Origin: Thermoguttaceae bacterium
Lineage (GTDB): Bacteria; Planctomycetota; Planctomycetia; Pirellulales; Thermoguttaceae
Length of the DNA: 64,000 bases
Assembly (NCBI GenBank): GCA_017407125.1
Contig: JAFQXE010000025.1
Span: 156,591-220,590, forward strand
Reading direction: 5' to 3'
The position numbers and the translations under genes are program-made. The notes under the pieces were generated by a model. That model searched no databases and had not been told where the DNA came from. It saw only the letters and a list, made by a program, of their open reading frames with translations. This document shows positions 24,752 to 33,972 of the stretch, in pieces. Position 1 is the stretch's first letter. Every line of letters starts with the position of its first letter.

Positions 24752-25987
24752 ATGACAACCAGACGAGATTTTTTGAAAACGTCCGCTGTTGCAGCGGCGG
24801 CGACTATTCCGTGTATTGACGTCATTCCCGCCTCCGCGGCTGGCGCAAACGATCGCATTGGCGTCGGGTTTATCGGCGTTGGCGGACGAAGCGGCGAACA
24901 TCAGCGCATTATCAAGAACTTCCAGAAGGAAGGACTGGTAGAACCCGTTGCCGTTTGCGACGTCTATCGACCTCGTTTGCAGGCGGCGTCCCAAAATCTG
25001 GGCAATTGCAAGATGTACGACGAACACGAGAACCTGCTCGCTGACCCCAACGTAGACGTCGTCTGCATTGCCGCGCCTGACCGTCTTCACGCTCCGCTGG
25101 CAATCGACGCTCTCAACGCCGGCAAAGACGTCTACTGCGAAAAGCCGTTGACTCACTGGGCGCAGTTTGAAATGGCAAAGAAAATTGAAGAAGCGGCTGA
25201 CAAGAACAACCGACTCGTTCAGGTTGGAACTCAGTACATGGCAGACGACAACTTCCCGAAGATTGCGAAGATGATTCAGGACGGAATTATCGGCAAACCG
25301 GTACACGTTCAGCTAAGCTATTTCCGCCGCGGCGACTGGGGCGAACGCATGGTTATTCCAGATCCCAACGCCAAACCGGGTCCAGATCTGAACTGGGAAC
25401 GATTCCTCGGCGACGCGCCCAAAGTTCCGTTCTCCGTTTCCCGATTCTTCCAGTGGCGTCTGTGGTGGGACTACGCCGGCGGCCCGTCTACCGACTTGCT
25501 GGTGCACATGTTCACGCCGGTCTTCTGCGTTTTGGGTCTGGATTACCCGACGCGCGTTTTCGGCGGCGGCGGAACGTTCCAGTACAACCGCGAAGTCCCG
25601 GATCAGTGCAACATCATCGCGGACTACGAAGACGGTCCCTCGATTGTCATGTGCAACTCGCTGTCTAACCACGTTCCGTCCAACACCATGATTCGCGGAA
25701 CCGACGGTTTAATTACCTGGGAAGAACTCGGCAAAGGCAAGTCCGGCATCCGAATCGTTCCATTCGCCAAAGGCAAAGAAGAAATCCGCATCCCGTGGGC
25801 TGGCATGGGCGACACAAGCAAACTGTGGAAGAACCTGCTCGACTGCGTCAAGACGCGTGAAAAGCCGTTCAGCGACATTCAAACCGCCGTTCGCGTTCAG
25901 GCGCCGTTGAGTATGGGCGTTATCTCCCATCGCGAAAGCAAAGTCGTTCTGTTCGACGCGGAAACTCAATCTTTCACTTTGAACTAA
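24752..25987 (+). CDS. Tat-exported Gfo/Idh/MocA family oxidoreductase
   Basis: A 411-residue NAD(P)-dependent sugar or cyclitol dehydrogenase. Twin-arginine signal TRRDFLKTSAVAAAATIP, Rossmann motif GVGFIGVGGRSGEH (~36-49), AAPDRLHAPLA, and the family catalytic EKPLTHW. A pocket sequence RFFQWRLWWDYAGGPSTDLLVHM is typical of the planctomycete exported subgroup. Export of a folded, cofactor-loaded enzyme by Tat is usual in this group. It is followed 105 bp later by a DUF6807 gene, a common pairing. Confidence 0.93.
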   Translation: MTTRRDFLKTSAVAAAATIPCIDVIPASAAGANDRIGVGFIGVGGRSGEHQRIIKNFQKEGLVEPVAVCDVYRPRLQAASQNLGNCKMYDEHENLLADPNVDVVCIAAPDRLHAPLAIDALNAGKDVYCEKPLTHWAQFEMAKKIEEAADKNNRLVQVGTQYMADDNFPKIAKMIQDGIIGKPVHVQLSYFRRGDWGERMVIPDPNAKPGPDLNWERFLGDAPKVPFSVSRFFQWRLWWDYAGGPSTDLLVHMFTPVFCVLGLDYPTRVFGGGGTFQYNREVPDQCNIIADYEDGPSIVMCNSLSNHVPSNTMIRGTDGLITWEELGKGKSGIRIVPFAKGKEEIRIPWAGMGDTSKLWKNLLDCVKTREKPFSDIQTAVRVQAPLSMGVISHRESKVVLFDAETQSFTLN

Positions 25988-26092
25988 GGTTTAGTGCATA
26001 GTGCGTAGTGCATAGCGCTAGGGAATGACGCATTGCGTACTAAGTACTATGCACTAAGTACTAAGCACTTTTCAATACGAGGACTACATATA

Positions 26093-27823
26093 ATGAAACA
26101 TACAATTATCTCGCTGATTTTAGCGCTCGCGTTTGCTCTTCCCGCTTTTGCGGCAGAGAATACATGTCACAACATGGCAGGCGGAACGTTTGGCGTTGCG
26201 TGGCTTGACTCCACGGGTGAAATTCGCCTTTTCGACGGGCAGAAAAGCGTTCGTCTGATGGGATTCTACGAAAAGGGTCATCAGATTGTCGCGTTCGATA
26301 ACGATGGTAACGGCAAAGACTGTCTGGCGATTATCAGCCTTAACAATAAGTCGCTCTACATTCTTGACGCGGAAAAGACGATTGAAACCGGCAAAGCGGT
26401 TGTTCTGTCCGGACCAAACGGAAACAACGTCAAAGCGATTTCTGCTGGCGTGATTACCAAAGACGATGCCAGAAGTACGCTTATCGCCTCAACGTATTCC
26501 GGCTCCTCCTATTTGTGGAACAAAGATTACGACAAAAAAGGCTGGCCGCCTATTTCCGGCGATTTTGATCAGGTTTCCGCCGGGAAAATCAAGGCGAACA
26601 TGCCGTGTCAATTTGTCGCCATTACCAACGGAGACGTTTATTCATTCAACCCAGTCTGGAACGTATACTCTCAAAAGTTCATGGGAAACAACGTCAAAGC
26701 AACCATTTGCGGTAACTTCGTTCCGACAACCAAAGAAGACGAAATTATCGCCGCCGGGGAAGAGAACACCTGGATTCTTATCGGCAAAAAGGTTGATCCG
26801 CTGGACAAAGTCGTTAAATGTATGACGGTCGGCAAAGCTGCGGACAAGGACGTTTTGATTGCTGTTGACAAAGACGGCGCGCTGTGCCAGTATGACAGAA
26901 CCTCCAAAGAATGGACGACGCTGGCTGAAGACATGACCGGATTCGTCTCCGTTGTAACAGCGCCCAACGCAGATGGAACGTATACGATTTACGCTCGCAC
27001 GATTGACGGTCTGTATCGCATTTCCGCTGACGGAAAATCCGCTGAACTGGTTGACGGTCAGCTTAAAACGAGACTCGCTCTTAAAGCGGACGGCAAAGTC
27101 GTCGCCCAGTTTCAGACAGCTGGGAAGTACAAGCCGTACGTTGAACAGCTTTTCACGCCCAACGGCGTTCAGGTTCTGTTGGATTCGCCCGGCGATCACG
27201 TTCATCATCACGGCTTGATGTACTCGCTGAGCATTGACAGCGCCGAGTTCTGGGGCGAATACAACGACAGTTGCGGTCAGGAAGTGTTGACGAAATGCGA
27301 GCTGTCCGAGGACTCGTCCGCCATCAAAGCGGAACTCGACTGGACGGCTCCGGACGGAACGGTTCTCGCCAAAGAAGTTCGCGAGATTTCCGTCGCGACC
27401 GTTGACGGCGCCAACGTTCTGAACTGGAAATCCGTTCTCACGCCCGCCGGCGACAAGGCGATTACGATTAAAGGACGCTACTATTTCGGTTTGGGAATGC
27501 GTTTCGCCAAAGACATGAATACGACCGTTAAATTCTCCAACAGTACCGGCGCTCATGACGGCGCAATTGTCCGCGGAGACGAACGGCTCAAGGATTGCCA
27601 GTGGATTAACGCTAAGGGATTCGTTGCCGGCGCCCCGATTTCTGTAACAATCGAAGACCTGCCCGGCAACACCCGCGCTATGACCGGCTACTCCATGGGC
27701 GACGGCTGGAAAGCGTTCGCTTACATGGGCGCGACGATGCGCGTTCACGAAAGCCCGATTCTGCTCGAACCCGGCAAGTCAATTACCGCCGCGTATAAGA
27801 TTATCGTCAAGGATGTAGAATAG
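26093..27823 (+). CDS. Secreted DUF6807 (PmoA-like) protein, paralogue 2
   Basis: A 576-residue paralogue of the protein at 14379, alike along the whole length: signal peptide MKHTIISLILALAFALPAFA, CHNMAGGTFGVAWLDSTGEI, propeller-like N-terminal half, then DUF6807 domain with HVHHHGLMYSLSIDSAEFWGEY. The start at 26093 has GAGG ten bases upstream; an in-frame ATG at 26033 lies in a repetitive spacer and would precede the signal peptide by 20 residues. Co-oriented with the oxidoreductase and probably one operon with it. Confidence 0.8.
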   Translation: MKHTIISLILALAFALPAFAAENTCHNMAGGTFGVAWLDSTGEIRLFDGQKSVRLMGFYEKGHQIVAFDNDGNGKDCLAIISLNNKSLYILDAEKTIETGKAVVLSGPNGNNVKAISAGVITKDDARSTLIASTYSGSSYLWNKDYDKKGWPPISGDFDQVSAGKIKANMPCQFVAITNGDVYSFNPVWNVYSQKFMGNNVKATICGNFVPTTKEDEIIAAGEENTWILIGKKVDPLDKVVKCMTVGKAADKDVLIAVDKDGALCQYDRTSKEWTTLAEDMTGFVSVVTAPNADGTYTIYARTIDGLYRISADGKSAELVDGQLKTRLALKADGKVVAQFQTAGKYKPYVEQLFTPNGVQVLLDSPGDHVHHHGLMYSLSIDSAEFWGEYNDSCGQEVLTKCELSEDSSAIKAELDWTAPDGTVLAKEVREISVATVDGANVLNWKSVLTPAGDKAITIKGRYYFGLGMRFAKDMNTTVKFSNSTGAHDGAIVRGDERLKDCQWINAKGFVAGAPISVTIEDLPGNTRAMTGYSMGDGWKAFAYMGATMRVHESPILLEPGKSITAAYKIIVKDVE

Positions 27824-27913
27824 ACGTTTAGACTGTAAACAATGGACAGTAGGTAATAATATATTGCCTACTGTTTTCTTTTTCATATAGCATACCATTC
27901 CCCCCATCCGCCC

Positions 27914-30328
27914 ATGAATCGAGCTTGTTTATTTGCGTTTCTCGTTTATGTCTTGACTGCTTCAGCGTTCGCTTCCGATCCGGTCTACGAGGCGGAGATC
28001 TTTGAATTCGCCCCGCATTTCGGCAGTCCTCATCAGCCGTTGAAAATTACGGAAAAGGACTCGGTCGCGGTTCGGTTCAAGGCGTCTGATCCGTTTGTTG
28101 CGGTCGTCGTTTGCTGTCCGAGCTATTGTAATGACGTTGGGAATCTTCGCATGTCGCTGTTTCGCTGGACGGAAACGCTTGATAAAACGGAAAGGACAAA
28201 TCCGATTCTGCGTCAGACGTTTGTCGATTTTCGTGATAACGCGCATTTGGAGCTGAGGACTTCTTCTGAATCGCCGCTGCCGGCGGGCGAGTATTTGCTG
28301 GTTATCGATTCCGGAACAGAACAGGTGGGCGTCTGGACGCAGGAAGAGAATCCGCACTATCTACAATGCTTCTTTAACGGCAAGCCGATGTCACAGACGG
28401 TTCAGATTTCCTGGCTGTGTCAGCGTCTGGCTCCGTTTCCCTTCAAGGGAACGTGGGAGTCGTACAAACGCGCCGCGGCGCCGCCGTCCTGCCCGCCGGA
28501 ACCGAAACTAAAAGCCGACGATCCCATTTTGCAATACGACGTTCAGCCGGACGTTTTCGCCACAACGGACGATTTGGGCAGAACGCTTCCAGAGCAGTCT
28601 GCCGTCGGACCCGTTCGACCGGGAAAGCAGGTCGGGATTTTTTACTGGACGTGGCATCAAGACGGGCATACCAATCATCCCCGCGTTTACAACAACACAC
28701 AAATCATTCGCGACAACCCCGGAATTGAAGACCGCCCGGACGATCCCGCGTGGGGGGAAATGTACCGTCCGCATCATTGGGACAAGCCGCTGTTGGATTA
28801 CTACAAAACGACGGACAAGTGGGTTTTGAGAAAGCACGCTCAAATGCTTGCCAACGCTCAAATCGACGTCGCCATTTTCGACTGCACCAACGGAACGAAG
28901 ACCTGGATGGATTCGACCTGGGCGCTGCTGGAAACGTGGTCACAGGCGCGCAAAGACGGCGTCAATACGCCCAAAATCGCGTTCATGCTTCCCTTCTGGA
29001 ATCAAGAATACAATGCCGTTGACCTTCGCCAGTTGTACCGTGACATTTACCGGGACGGGAAATATCAGGAACTCTGGTTTTACTGGCAGGGAAAGCCGTT
29101 GATCTACGGCATTCCAGATTCGATTGACAAAAAGATTATGGAAACGTCCGGCGAGGAAAAAGAGGAATGGGAAACGATTCGCCGCTTTTTCGCATTTCGT
29201 CCAGGTCAGCCCGGCTATACGTGCGGACCGCAGCGGCCGGACAACTGGTCGTGGCTGGAAGTCTATCCTCAAAACGGGTATGGCAAGCGAGCCGATGGGA
29301 CGTTCGACATGATTTGCGTCGGCGTGGCGCAGAATCATTCCGAAAACAAACGCGACGGCTCTTCCGGGCTGGCGTCGATGAACGACCGCGACGTGTTCGG
29401 CAGAGCCTGGCAAGTCGGGAAAAAACAATACCCTCGTCCAGACGCCTTCAAATATGGGCTGAACTTCGAACAGCAATGGTCGCGGGCGTATCAGCTTGAC
29501 CCGCAATTTGTGTTTGTTACAGGCTGGAACGAATGGGTTGCAGGACGCTATCCGTCCTGGGAGGGACAGGTCAACGCGTTTCCGGACGAGTACGACCAGC
29601 GATTCAGCCGGGATGTGGAACCGTGCGACGGAGAACTTCGCGACAGCTACTACAATCAGCTGGTCGCCAAAGTCCGACAGTTCAAAGGCGTTCGTCCCGT
29701 TCCGAAGTTCGGAAATCCTGTTACAATTCCGTTTGATTCAAAGACAGACGCCTCGTCCGACCCATGGGAATCGGTCGAACCGACATTTCGCGATTATCGC
29801 GGAGATACCGCTGACCGCAACGCCGAGGGTTGCAGCGGCGTTGTCTATACGGACAATTCTGGGCGCAACGACATCGTTCTTTCAAAGGTCGCTCGAGACG
29901 ACAAGTACGTCTATTTCATGGTTGAAACTCGCGATGCTCTGACGCTCTGCTCTGATCGCAACTGGATGCAGCTGTTTGTTTCTGTAACAGACGATTCCAG
30001 CGTTCCTTCCTGGTACGGGTTTGAGTACATGGTCAATCGGACGTCTCCGGGTGAGAAAGCCGTTTTAGAACGCTCAAAGGGCGATTGGAACTGGGAGCGA
30101 GTTGCCGACGTCGATTACCGCGTTTTCGGAAATCGTCTGGAACTGAGAATCGAGCGTTCCGCGTTGGGGTTGACGGCGAACAAACCGATTTCACTCAAAT
30201 TTAAATGGGTTGACAACGGATTCCGCCCGGAAAATGGAGAAACGACACAACCAGACATTCTGGACTTTTACAAGTATGGCGACGCCGCGCCGGACGGTCG
30301 GTTTTCGTTCCAGATTCGAGAAGAGTAA
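27914..30328 (+). CDS. Secreted GH99/GH71-like glycoside hydrolase
   Basis: An 804-residue exported protein: signal peptide MNRACLFAFLVYVLTASAFA, an N-terminal beta domain (~25-170), a TIM-barrel-like middle (~225-590) with VGIFYWTWHQ, VAIFDCTNGTKTWMDS, PLIYG and FVTGWNEW (the last typical of GH99/GH71-like enzymes), and a C-terminal CBM9-like beta domain (~610-804: DNSGRNDIVLSKVARDDKYVYFMVETRD). It likely attacks a mannan-type or other glycan outside the cell; family assignment is by motif only. It closes the cluster begun by the oxidoreductase. Confidence 0.65.
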   Translation: MNRACLFAFLVYVLTASAFASDPVYEAEIFEFAPHFGSPHQPLKITEKDSVAVRFKASDPFVAVVVCCPSYCNDVGNLRMSLFRWTETLDKTERTNPILRQTFVDFRDNAHLELRTSSESPLPAGEYLLVIDSGTEQVGVWTQEENPHYLQCFFNGKPMSQTVQISWLCQRLAPFPFKGTWESYKRAAAPPSCPPEPKLKADDPILQYDVQPDVFATTDDLGRTLPEQSAVGPVRPGKQVGIFYWTWHQDGHTNHPRVYNNTQIIRDNPGIEDRPDDPAWGEMYRPHHWDKPLLDYYKTTDKWVLRKHAQMLANAQIDVAIFDCTNGTKTWMDSTWALLETWSQARKDGVNTPKIAFMLPFWNQEYNAVDLRQLYRDIYRDGKYQELWFYWQGKPLIYGIPDSIDKKIMETSGEEKEEWETIRRFFAFRPGQPGYTCGPQRPDNWSWLEVYPQNGYGKRADGTFDMICVGVAQNHSENKRDGSSGLASMNDRDVFGRAWQVGKKQYPRPDAFKYGLNFEQQWSRAYQLDPQFVFVTGWNEWVAGRYPSWEGQVNAFPDEYDQRFSRDVEPCDGELRDSYYNQLVAKVRQFKGVRPVPKFGNPVTIPFDSKTDASSDPWESVEPTFRDYRGDTADRNAEGCSGVVYTDNSGRNDIVLSKVARDDKYVYFMVETRDALTLCSDRNWMQLFVSVTDDSSVPSWYGFEYMVNRTSPGEKAVLERSKGDWNWERVADVDYRVFGNRLELRIERSALGLTANKPISLKFKWVDNGFRPENGETTQPDILDFYKYGDAAPDGRFSFQIREE

Positions 30329-30352
30329 ATAAGTATCAGAGTGGCAGTATCT

Positions 30353-30402
30353 GGGGGGCGGGTATTACCCGCCTATTTATTGCGGACAATGTCCGCTACC
30401 CA
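30353..30402 (+). repeat. GGCGGGTATTACCCGCC double hairpin, copy 1
   Basis: GGCGGGTATTACCCGCC followed by GCGGACAATGTCCGC. Same unit at 38999 and 40994; a worn copy at 61634. Confidence 0.85.
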
Positions 30403-30451
30403 GATTGTCCAACGTTTCCTCTTTGTATTAAATTTTATTAACTTCGCCCGA

Positions 30452-32188
30452 TCAGACAGCTGGTTCGGGAACGGCTTTTTTCGCAATCTTTCGTTTTCGA
30501 TTCTTTCGTTTTTTGAGGATTTCCATCGGATCTTCGTCGCCGCGCTGAACAAAAGGCGAAAGCTGCTGGCATCGTTCCGGACGCTGTAATTTTCGGACGG
30601 CTTTTGCTTCAATCTGTCGAACGCGCTCGCGGGTTACGTCAAAGATTCTTCCGACTTCTTCCAGCGTGTAGGCGTTGCCGTCCAGCAAGCCATATCGAAG
30701 CCGAATAATCTCCCGTTCCCGATACGTCAAGCTTTTTAGAGCTGCGTTGATTCGTTCCCGAAGCGTATTTGTATTGATGGATTCGAGCGGGTCTTCCGTG
30801 TGACTATCGGATAGATATTCTCCAAAATACGTGTCTTCGTTGTCGCCAACGGGCTGGTCAAGCGATAGCGGCGTTCGGCACATCTGAATAATATTATAAG
30901 TCAGTTTAGGATCAAGTCCGGCTCGCTTGGCTGTTTCTTCAACCGTTGGATCAATATAATTCTCGCGCTGGAGTTCATGTCTGGCGGCGCGAACCCGGCG
31001 AATGGCGTCTACCATGTGAATGGGAATGCGAATGGCGTGACCGTAATCCGTCGTAGCGCGCATAACCGCCTGACGAATCCACCATGTTGCATAAGTGGAA
31101 AACTTGTATCCGCGATTCGATTCAAACTTTTCGACAGCGCGCATCAAACCGGTGTTGCCCTCCTGAATCAAATCGAGGAAACTCACGCCGCGATTCCGGA
31201 ATTTTTTAGCAATCGAAACCACCAGACGAAGGTTTCCAGACGACAGGCGTCTCTTGGCTTGATCATAAAGATCGCCGTATTTTTTTACCTTCTTCATTCG
31301 CCGAGCCATGGTGCTCGGACTTTCATGCGTCTGTTCAATAAAATACTGAAGTTCTTCCCTTAGACTTTTCTGAAACAGCTCTTTTTTCGGGTCGTTCTGA
31401 CAGGTTTGTATCTGTTTTTGAAGATAGTCCATCTTGTCGGCTATTTCCCGAAACTGTTTAATGACGTCCTCCAGACGCTCCATTCTTAATCCGGTTTCTT
31501 CAATCAGCCGCGCCGCTTTGAATCGGACAAAAATCATTTTCCGCCAGGCGTCATGCCGACGTTTGGAAGAATACGACTTGTTAAAAGCGACTTTAAAATG
31601 CTCTGTCGATCGTTTAACCAGGCTGCGTAACGTAATAAGATTCGGTTCAAGAATATTGACGTATCGCGATTTTGTTTCCGCATTGGTTACTGACACTTCC
31701 AACGTTCTGTCCAGACGCAATTCCCCACTATTTACCCCTTCCAGAATCTCCAGCGCCTGGCGCAGCAGATAATCGTTTGACATCAAATAGCAAAAATAAC
31801 GGCTTCGACGGCGTTCGACCAGTTTTGCAACCTTGATTTCCTCTTCCCGGGTAAGCATGGGTTCTTCGCCCATTTGGGTCAAATAGATGCGAATAGGGTC
31901 GTCTATCTGGTCGTCAGTTAATATTTCGACGTCCTTTTCAAATTGCTGAGCCTGCTTGAGCTGATCGTCAGTAAACTCTTCGGAATTAACAATCTCAAAA
32001 TCGTACGGCAGTTCTCTGTCTGCATCCATGGAATCATACGGACTTGCTTCCCCAATGGAATACGCCCCGTCAGGTCGACATGAACACGCTCTTTGTTGCA
32101 TATCGGCATTTTCGGCGTTATAATCCTGGTCGTCTAATGAATATATAGGACGCCCAATCGTTTCCGATGACTCAATTTCTTTATGCAC
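30452..32188 (-). CDS. rpoD: Primary RNA polymerase sigma factor (RpoD/SigA)
   Basis: The housekeeping sigma-70 factor. Region 1.2 [22 protein letters not shown]; a non-conserved region with basic helices; region 2 [20 protein letters not shown]...[29 protein letters not shown] (2.4); region 3; region 4 [13 protein letters not shown]...[17 protein letters not shown]. The tail is Lys/Arg rich. I prefer the GTG start at 32188 because AAGGGG lies eight bases upstream; an in-frame ATG at 32263 would add 25 residues without such a site. Region 1.1 is short and diverged. It should read the TTGCAA/TAAAAT promoters noted here. Confidence 0.93.
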   Translation of the reverse strand: MHKEIESSETIGRPIYSLDDQDYNAENADMQQRACSCRPDGAYSIGEASPYDSMDADRELPYDFEIVNSEEFTDDQLKQAQQFEKDVEILTDDQIDDPIRIYLTQMGEEPMLTREEEIKVAKLVERRRSRYFCYLMSNDYLLRQALEILEGVNSGELRLDRTLEVSVTNAETKSRYVNILEPNLITLRSLVKRSTEHFKVAFNKSYSSKRRHDAWRKMIFVRFKAARLIEETGLRMERLEDVIKQFREIADKMDYLQKQIQTCQNDPKKELFQKSLREELQYFIEQTHESPSTMARRMKKVKKYGDLYDQAKRRLSSGNLRLVVSIAKKFRNRGVSFLDLIQEGNTGLMRAVEKFESNRGYKFSTYATWWIRQAVMRATTDYGHAIRIPIHMVDAIRRVRAARHELQRENYIDPTVEETAKRAGLDPKLTYNIIQMCRTPLSLDQPVGDNEDTYFGEYLSDSHTEDPLESINTNTLRERINAALKSLTYREREIIRLRYGLLDGNAYTLEEVGRIFDVTRERVRQIEAKAVRKLQRPERCQQLSPFVQRGDEDPMEILKKRKNRKRKIAKKAVPEPAV

Positions 32189-32263
32189 GAATTTACCCCT
32201 TTGAACGAAATAATGCTTATAAAATTGTCGGTTTGTCTTGGTTTTATTCAACCTGTAAACCAA

Positions 32264-32973
32264 TTAACTCAACTTTATTGCCCTCCATTCAAGCTGAATT
32301 GAATTGTTGGACTGTTGACAAAATTTATCTTATCGATACATCTTGCCTATACAGCCTAGCTTACTTTTTTGCTTTTGTTGTAAATATTTTTGAATTTTTT
32401 TAAAATTTCCCTGGATGAGACTTTTTGTAAGTAGTTGATATAAATAGACTTGCAGAGAAACTTTGAGTAAAAAATTTTTTGAAAATTTATAAATTTTGAT
32501 TGCCCTGAGTTATTTGCCTTTCTATAAGACGCATAAATGAGTTAAAACATTCCTACCATATAAAGAAAAAGAGAAATATTTTTCAAAAATTTTTTGAGAA
32601 TAGACATTTTTAAAAATATAATCGCTATTATTGGCAAAATGGTAAAGTTTTTCAATTATCATATTTACCAATAATGGATTTAGAACGTATTATAAAACAA
32701 TAGATAACAGAATAATATAACAAAATAATAATTGCTATGATCAGCGCGATGTTGGCGTATGCGGAACCGTCAGACGAACGAATCAATTGACCTGAAACGG
32801 TTTTCAATTGATCCAGCTTATTGAGCCTTGTTGAGAAAATGGCAGCCTTTTATCACAGGCGTAAAGGGACGTCTCAAAGAAGAATAAATGTCCGAAAAAA
32901 CGCAGAGTTTGCCAACGCTCGTATAAATCGCAGACAGGAGAAAAGTTGACGTTGACGTCGTCTGTACGGCGTT
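32264..32973. other. AT-rich spacer without a clear gene
   Basis: About 700 bases with no credible coding frame. Bases 32264-32740 are very AT-rich. Near 32785-32815 is an inverted repeat ATCAATTGA...TCAATTGAT. It presumably holds the rpoD promoter(s); I could not fix one. Confidence 0.4.
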
Positions 32974-33492
32974 TTATTTCGTCTGCTCGTCCTGTCCAAA
33001 CAGATTCAGAATTCTGCTATAAAACAGGAGGATCAAAAATGCAACAAGAACGGCAACGCTGAATCCGAGCGGAGAAACCGGTTTGAATATTCCGCCGGTG
33101 TATACCATCGGCAAAAGAATCATGCTCGTTAGCGCGCCAACGCAGCCGACAAAAATTACCGTCATCAATCCGATATGGCGGTCGTTAAAAGCTGTTAGAA
33201 TTTTAGCCGTCAAACCGATTGACATAATAAAGCCAATCCAGACAAATAAACGGCTCATCATCGGAACGGCGTTGTTGTTCCATTCCTGGAATCCGTTCCT
33301 TGTATTATCAGAGTTGGCAGTTTGGACATTCGAAATAGAGGATTCGGAATTGTTTGCATTCAATTCCGAATCCTGAATTGCTGATTCCGTATTTATATTG
33401 TCTTCCCCAAAACCCTCTGATATAAAACCAGCGCTCAAAAGAATTAAAACGCACATCAGCAGCCGCACAAGACGTAACGCTACGCTGTTCAC
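32974..33492 (-). CDS. Hypothetical membrane protein, 172 aa
   Basis: Signal-like N-terminus (LVRLLMCVLILLSAGFISEG), then an Asn/Ser-rich extracytoplasmic stretch (~30-75), then three membrane helices (~80-100, 110-130, 140-163) and a short charged tail. I recognise no family. It lies 70 bp upstream of a small lipoprotein gene on the same strand, so the pair may be an envelope operon. Confidence 0.65.
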   Translation of the reverse strand: MNSVALRLVRLLMCVLILLSAGFISEGFGEDNINTESAIQDSELNANNSESSISNVQTANSDNTRNGFQEWNNNAVPMMSRLFVWIGFIMSIGLTAKILTAFNDRHIGLMTVIFVGCVGALTSMILLPMVYTGGIFKPVSPLGFSVAVLVAFLILLFYSRILNLFGQDEQTK

Positions 33493-33562
33493 TCCTGATT
33501 CCTCCTTTGAGTTATAATCGCTTGGCGTCAGGAACGAGCAAGCGTTCCTGACAATTGCTCAA

Positions 33563-33781
33563 TTAGAGTCTCTTAATTGTTTCTTCTTCAGAGGCTTTCT
33601 GCAGCGCAGCGCGTTCATTATACAACGGCTGTTCAGAACCGGCGGGGAAATACTGCGTATCGTCTTCCAGATAGTATGGGCTGGGCAACGTCATGCCGCC
33701 GACGGTGGATTGGCAACCGACATTCATAACGCTAAGAAGCGTTACAGTAAGCAGCAAACCGGCAAAATACAGCGTTCTCAT
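33563..33781 (-). CDS. Small putative lipoprotein, 72 aa
   Basis: The N-terminus MRTLYFAGLLLTVTLLSVMNVGC ends in a lipobox (NVGC at residues 20-23), so the mature protein would be ~50 residues anchored by Cys23. The rest (PSPYYLEDDTQYFPAGSEQP...) has no known domain. Second gene after the small membrane protein at 32974. Confidence 0.7.
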   Translation of the reverse strand: MRTLYFAGLLLTVTLLSVMNVGCQSTVGGMTLPSPYYLEDDTQYFPAGSEQPLYNERAALQKASEEETIKRL

Positions 33782-33972
33782 GGCAAGACTCCAAAAATAT
33801 TTAAATGTTTTCTTTGTATCGAATTCAATTTCCCGGAGAAAATGGCTTATTCAGTGGGATTCGTTTCGGCTGGAAATACAATAATTCCACAATAATACCG
33901 AAAATCGATACTATCTGTTGTTGATTTTATCGTCTCATTTGACGACATTCTTGAGTCTGCCAAAGAATAATT

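Noticed and set aside
26642..27748. 368-codon open frame on the minus strand
   Set aside because: Antisense to the second DUF6807 gene; a similar but shorter antisense frame occurs opposite the paralogue, as expected from codon bias.
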